DNA from: Acetobacteraceae bacterium | Lineage (GTDB): Bacteria; Pseudomonadota; Alphaproteobacteria; Acetobacterales; Acetobacteraceae | DNA: 8,690 nt | NCBI GenBank assembly: GCA_947476855.1 | Contig: CANJSR010000190.1 | Coordinates: 1-8,690 of the forward strand | Direction: 5' to 3' | Shown here: positions 5,854 to 8,690 of the stretch, piece after piece | How the letters are laid out: every line of letters starts with the position of its first letter | Numbering within the stretch: the first letter of the stretch is position 1 | Made by a program: the position numbers and the translations under genes | The notes under the pieces: generated by a model | What the model was told of the DNA's origin: nothing | Database searches by the model: none | What the model saw: only the letters and a program-made list of their open reading frames with translations

Positions 5854-5858
5854 CCGCC

Positions 5859-6527
5859 ATGCCCCTGACCACCATCCTCTCCCGCGCCCTCTCCCAGTTC
5901 GACGACCGGGTCTTCCTCGGCGTCGTCCTGCGCGCCGTCGCCTGGTCCGCCCTGTGCTTCGCCCTGCTGCATCTGCTGGCCGTCGCGCTGGTGCGGGAGT
6001 TCCTGGCCTGGGACGGGCCGCCCGGGTGGATCGCCGATATCGTGGCCTATGTCGGGGCGTCGCTGCTGTCGATGTGGCTGTTCGTGCCCACCGCGGCGGC
6101 CATCGCGACCCTGTATGTGGACCGGATCGCCGCGGCGGTGGAGCACCGCTTCTACCCCGACCTGCCGCCCGCCCCCGGCGCGCCCGTCGCCGAACAGGTG
6201 ATGGACGCGCTCGCTTTGGCCGGCCGCATGCTGGGACTCGGGATCGTCGCCCTGGTCCTGATCCTGACGATCCCCGGCATCGGACTGGTCTGCGGCTGGG
6301 CGATCACCGGCTATGCGCTGGGGCGAGGCCTGTTTCTCTCGGTCGCCATGCGCCGGATGCCGCGGGCAGACGCGATGGCGGTCTATCGCGCCAACCGCTG
6401 GACGGTGCTGGCGCCGGGACTCGTGATCGCGCTGGTGGTCTGGGTGCCCGTGCTCAATCTGTTCGTCCCGGTGATCGCGGCGGCGGCGATGGTGCATGCG
6501 CTGGATGGCATCATGCGGGGACTCTGA
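5859..6527 (+). CDS. EI24 domain-containing (CysZ-like) membrane protein
   Basis: This is a 222-residue integral membrane protein with hydrophobic blocks at about residues 16-46, 57-90, 120-165 and 183-216, some long enough for helical pairs. The pattern and motifs fit the EI24/CysZ family (PF07264): RFYPDLPPAPGAP in the middle loop, LTIPGIGLVCGW, GRGLFLSVAMRR, and the C-terminal VPVLNLFVPVIAAAAMVH block with its conserved P-x-x-N-x-x-x-P-V. E. coli CysZ is linked to sulfate uptake, but alphaproteobacterial EI24 proteins are mostly uncharacterised and no cys genes are nearby, so transport of sulfate is not claimed. The ATG at 5859 begins the family-like N-terminus and may be leaderless. The bactofilin gene follows 101 nt downstream on the same strand, with its own ribosome site. 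Confidence 0.85.
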   Translation: MPLTTILSRALSQFDDRVFLGVVLRAVAWSALCFALLHLLAVALVREFLAWDGPPGWIADIVAYVGASLLSMWLFVPTAAAIATLYVDRIAAAVEHRFYPDLPPAPGAPVAEQVMDALALAGRMLGLGIVALVLILTIPGIGLVCGWAITGYALGRGLFLSVAMRRMPRADAMAVYRANRWTVLAPGLVIALVVWVPVLNLFVPVIAAAAMVHALDGIMRGL

Positions 6528-6560
6528 GGACGGTTCTCTGTGGATAACCGGACCGCGGCG

Positions 6561-6590
6561 CTGTCCCCGGCGACCCTGGCATGCTAGGCA
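6561..6590 (+). promoter_or_regulatory. Possible bactofilin promoter
   Basis: CTGTCC (6561-6566) and TAGGCA (6585-6590) are separated by 18 nt in the gap between the EI24 and bactofilin genes. Matches to consensus are modest. A start near 6597 would give a leader of about 30 nt containing the Shine-Dalgarno at 6615-6620. Confidence 0.25.
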
Positions 6591-6614
6591 CGCCGTCCGA
6601 AGACCCATGCGATC

Positions 6615-6620
6615 AGGTGG
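6615..6620 (+). promoter_or_regulatory. Shine-Dalgarno that decides the bactofilin start
   Basis: AGGTGG lies 8 nt before the GTG at 6629. The in-frame ATG at 6581 farther upstream has no such site and falls within the possible promoter, so the GTG is favoured. Confidence 0.5.
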
Positions 6621-6628
6621 GGTACACC

Positions 6629-7279
6629 GTGTTCAAACGCCGCAAGCCAGACGAGCCATTGCCGGGGGTACCGTCGCCTCCATTGCCGACCGCGTCTCCG
6701 GCCACCCCGCAGGGTGACCGGCCCGATTCCATGTCACGAGACAGCGACATCAGCGTTCCTCCGTTCCGTCCCGCCGTCGCCGCGAAGGATCCCGCCACCA
6801 TGTCCCGACCGCCTCTCCAGCCCACCACGCCGCCGGCTTCTTCCATGCCGCCCGCGGGGGCCCGTCCGCTGACCCCGCCGGCCACCCGCCCGGCCGATGC
6901 CGCCGAGTCCGACCGCCGCACCCTGGTCGTCGGCCGCGGCATCAGCGTGCAGGGCACCGTCACCGACTGTGAGCGCCTGGTGGTCGTCGGCACCGTCGAC
7001 TCGACGCTGATCCAGGCGACCGAGATCGAGGTCGCCATCGGCGGCATGTTCAAGGGCGGGGTGGAGGTCGAGGACGCGGTCATCGCCGGCACGATCGACG
7101 GCACTGTCACCGCGCGTGGCAGCCTGGTGGTCAAGTCGACCGGCCGGGTCATCGGCACCGCCCATTGCCGCCGCCTGCAGGTCGAGGATGGGGGCCAGAT
7201 CACCGGCCAGATCCAGATGATGACCGGCCAGTCCACCAGCGACCTGCCGCCGCGTCCCGCGATGGACGCCGCGTCTTAG
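6629..7279 (+). CDS. Bactofilin (polymer-forming cytoskeletal protein)
   Basis: From the GTG at 6629 the protein has 216 residues and begins MFKRRKPDEP, a usual bactofilin-style basic start. Residues 1 to about 95 form a Pro/Ala/Thr-rich, probably disordered tail. About 98-198 is the bactofilin domain (PF04519): VVGRGISVQGTV, LVVVGTVDSTLI, EIEVAIGGMFKGGVEVEDAVIAGTIDGTV, and GSLVVKSTGRVIGTAHCRRLQVEDGGQITGQI give the short repeated strands with regularly spaced Gly and Val that fold into a right-handed beta-helix. Bactofilins assemble without nucleotides into membrane-associated filaments used in cell shape, stalk formation or polar positioning. No peptidase partner (LmdC/M23 type) lies beside it, so the specific role is open. 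An ATG at 6581 would add 16 residues but is less likely. Its TAG interlocks with the stop codon of the next, convergent gene. Confidence 0.9.
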   Translation: MFKRRKPDEPLPGVPSPPLPTASPATPQGDRPDSMSRDSDISVPPFRPAVAAKDPATMSRPPLQPTTPPASSMPPAGARPLTPPATRPADAAESDRRTLVVGRGISVQGTVTDCERLVVVGTVDSTLIQATEIEVAIGGMFKGGVEVEDAVIAGTIDGTVTARGSLVVKSTGRVIGTAHCRRLQVEDGGQITGQIQMMTGQSTSDLPPRPAMDAAS

Positions 7280-8184
7280 GAAGTACCCGCGACAGCCTCC
7301 TCCGCGAGGCTGTTGTCCACGCAGGTCTCGAACGGGATCGCCCGCGTCAGGGCCCCGCCCGAGATCATCGCGGTGGCCAGCCGGTCAAAACCTTCCCGCC
7401 GCGTCACCGGGTCCGGGCCATACAGGCCCAAGGCGCGGTAGCGGTCGATCGCGCCAGCGAAGACCGGGGCGGGAACGTCCGGGAAATAGGATTGCAGGGT
7501 CCGCGCGACCTCGGCCCCCGGCGTGGCCGCGATCCAGCGCAGCGCGCGGTGGACGCCGCGCACCATCGCCGCCATCTCCGCCCGCCGTTCCGTCAGCACT
7601 GACCGGCGCGTGACCAGCGTTGTATAGGCGGTCAGGCCCCGGTTCGCCGCCGCGTACCACAGATGCCCGTCGCCCGAGGCCAGCAGATCCTCCGCATAAG
7701 GCTGGAACACCTGGATCGCGTCCAGCGCGCCCGACCGCAGGGCCGCGGTGTTCTCGGCCATCGAGCGGTCGGGGACGCGGTTCAGGCTGTCCGGATCAAG
7801 CCCGCCGCGCCTGATGTCGTCCTGGAAGCACAGCCAGGGGGTCGGGACCTCGGACACGGACGCGAATCGCAGCCCCACCAGGTCGGTCGGCGCGAAGGAC
7901 GGGTTCGGCGTGCGGCCGATGATGAAGAACGGATCGCGCGCCACCACGTCGCAGAAGCAGACGATGTCGGATGCCGGGTCCTGCTGGTGGGTCAGCAGCA
8001 CGCGCAGCGGCCCGCCCCACATCACATCGACCCGTCCCGCCCGCAGATCGGCCGCGGTCTGGGCTGGATCGGGGGAATTGCGGAGCGTGACCTCCACGCC
8101 CTCGGCCTTGAAGGCGCCGATTGCGAAGGTTGCGTAGAACGGCGCGTAGAACAGCGCGCGGAAGTTCTCGGATAACGTGATCAT
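7276..8184 (-). CDS. NMT1/THI5-like substrate-binding-type protein without signal peptide
   Basis: The chosen ATG at 8184 gives 302 residues beginning MITLSENFRALFYAPFYATF and has AAGGGAAG about 7 nt upstream. The frame extends to 8244, but the added residues form no signal peptide and include no good ribosome site. The fold is that of periplasmic-binding-protein-like NMT1/THI5 proteins: an N-terminal strand then FYAPFYATFAIGAFKAEGVEVTL, the ligand-loop block AADLRAGRVDVMWGGPLRVLL (about 45-64), DLVGLRFASVSEVPTPW, and the second-lobe ALRSGALDAIQVFQPYAEDLL. A VCFC segment (Cys76, Cys78) is notable. Most relatives are lipoproteins or secreted parts of ABC importers; this one appears cytoplasmic and has no permease or ATPase gene beside it. 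It may act as an enzyme or sensor for a pyrimidine- or sulfonate-like ligand; this is inference. Confidence 0.82.
   Translation of the reverse strand: MITLSENFRALFYAPFYATFAIGAFKAEGVEVTLRNSPDPAQTAADLRAGRVDVMWGGPLRVLLTHQQDPASDIVCFCDVVARDPFFIIGRTPNPSFAPTDLVGLRFASVSEVPTPWLCFQDDIRRGGLDPDSLNRVPDRSMAENTAALRSGALDAIQVFQPYAEDLLASGDGHLWYAAANRGLTAYTTLVTRRSVLTERRAEMAAMVRGVHRALRWIAATPGAEVARTLQSYFPDVPAPVFAGAIDRYRALGLYGPDPVTRREGFDRLATAMISGGALTRAIPFETCVDNSLAEEAVAGTS
7292..7313 (+). terminator. Hairpin just after the bactofilin stop, inside the convergent gene
   Basis: ACAGCCTC (7292-7299) and GAGGCTGT (7306-7313) are exact reverse complements around a 6-nt loop, 12 nt after the bactofilin TAG. On the plus strand it is followed by TGTCC rather than a T-run. 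It lies in the last codons of the convergent gene, so it could stop bactofilin transcripts there. Confidence 0.35.
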
Positions 8185-8249
8185 CGCCGGTCTTCCCTTC
8201 ATGGCCAGGACGCCTACGATGCGCCCGCGCACAAGGGGGGACAAGCGTC

Positions 8250-8690
8250 ATGCGTATCGTTCTGATCGGGGTTTCACACTGGCACACGCCGTTCTTCCTC
8301 GACCCGTTGCTGGAGATGAAGGACGTCGCCATCGTCGGTGTCAGCGACGTGGATGTCACACGGGCCGCACCGGCCGCGGCGAAGGCGGGGGGCGTGAAGG
8401 TGTTCGCCGACTACCGCGAGATGTGCGCTCAACTGAAGCCGGATTTCGCCTTTGCGCTCGCGCGTCATTGCGACATGGCGGAACTCGCGCGGTTCCTGAT
8501 CGATTCGGGCATTCCCTTCGCGATGGAAAAGCCCTGCGCGATCGACGCAACCGAGGCATGGGACATCGCCCGCCACGCCAGCGCCAAGGGTCATTTCGCG
8601 GCCGTGCCCTATGTGTTCCGCTATTGCCCGATCATCGACACGGTGCGGGAAATCGCGGCCGATGAGGCGATCCACTATCTGATGTTCAAG
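8250..8690 (+). CDS. Gfo/Idh/MocA family oxidoreductase, 5' part
   Basis: The first 147 codons are present and the frame is open to the window edge. The ATG at 8250 is preceded by AAGGGGGG (8233-8240) at 9 nt. The N-terminus MRIVLIGVSHWHTPFF is a beta-strand followed by the divergent glycine-poor dinucleotide loop found in the GxGHWH-type branch of the family. Further evidence is VGVSDVD at the end of the second strand (about 29-35, acidic residues that favour NAD), VFADYREM (51-58), PDFAFAL, and AMEKP (Lys94 in the conserved EKP motif, 93-95). YVFRYCPII (121-129) begins the substrate domain. Family members oxidise or reduce sugars, inositols and related compounds with NAD(P); the substrate cannot be told. 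It is divergent from the NMT1-like gene, 65 nt away, and the two may share a regulatory gap. Confidence 0.85.
   Translation, partial: MRIVLIGVSHWHTPFFLDPLLEMKDVAIVGVSDVDVTRAAPAAAKAGGVKVFADYREMCAQLKPDFAFALARHCDMAELARFLIDSGIPFAMEKPCAIDATEAWDIARHASAKGHFAAVPYVFRYCPIIDTVREIAADEAIHYLMFK

Larger units (their letters stand above)
5234..5858. other. Gene-poor region with an AT-rich island
   Basis: No convincing gene is seen on either strand across 625 nt. Base composition falls sharply against the surroundings, especially at 5341-5400 (runs such as AAATGAAATAATATTC and AAAATATATATTA) and again around 5590-5660 (ACAAAAATCTGAAAC, AGGTTTTTTGC). Three frames of 60-110 codons cross it (5476-5805 minus, 5520-5726 plus, 5587-5790 plus), but none has a family signature, a ribosome site or the G/C third-position bias of its neighbours. 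It holds a perfect palindrome (5461-5477) and a TTAA-N7-CTAA element (5421-5435). It may be a regulatory region, a decayed insertion or horizontally acquired DNA; no transposase remnant or flanking repeat was recognised. Confidence 0.55.

Noticed and set aside
5847..6608. A 253-codon minus-strand frame opposite the EI24 gene
   Set aside because: It is a His/Arg/Gln/Gly-rich shadow; the plus strand encodes a coherent membrane protein.
1..8690. CRISPR arrays, tRNA or rRNA genes, insertion sequences, prophage or known defence systems
   Set aside because: No regularly spaced repeats, cloverleaf-like segments, transposase motifs, nucleases or integrases were seen in the whole window.

Overview
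The window is visibly GC-rich, with coding density and third-position G/C bias typical of an alphaproteobacterium. The YqgE/AlgH, EI24 and bactofilin sequences read like those of Rhodospirillales/Acetobacteraceae. That placement rests on protein appearance only. No rRNA, tRNA, CRISPR array, transposase or phage gene was found.

Layout. The left edge holds the 3' end of a luciferase-like monooxygenase (2-532, +), a hairpin (554-586) and a complete YqgE/AlgH gene (606-1199, +). After a perfect 11-bp inverted repeat (1204-1238) comes an O-acylation cassette: a 15-codon leader ORF with a strong Shine-Dalgarno (1323-1370), an AlgI/DltB-type MBOAT acyltransferase (GTG start, 1367-2845) and an SGNH-fold partner (2845-3894). 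These three open frames are joined by stop/start overlaps, so they probably form one translationally coupled unit. The membrane MBOAT would export acyl groups that the membrane-anchored SGNH protein places on an extracytoplasmic glycan. The acceptor genes are not in the window.

A radical SAM enzyme with six extra C-terminal cysteines (3856-4803, -) converges on the cassette and overlaps the SGNH gene by 39 nt. About 1 kb of gene-poor DNA follows (4804-5858). It holds one doubtful small tail-anchored ORF (5033-5233, -), a distinctly AT-rich island (about 5341-5400 and 5590-5660) and a perfect 17-bp palindrome (5461-5477). No convincing larger gene lies there.

The right part has an EI24 (CysZ-like) membrane protein (5859-6527, +) and a bactofilin (6629-7279, +, GTG start). 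The stop codon of the bactofilin interlocks with the stop of a convergent NMT1/THI5-like substrate-binding-type protein that has no signal peptide (7276-8184, -). Divergent from that gene is a Gfo/Idh/MocA oxidoreductase cut by the window edge (8250-8690, +).

Most of the region looks like ordinary chromosome. The most unusual points are the coupled leader ORF in front of the MBOAT/SGNH pair, the orphan radical SAM enzyme, the CFC motif in the cytoplasmic NMT1-like protein, and the AT-rich intergenic island.
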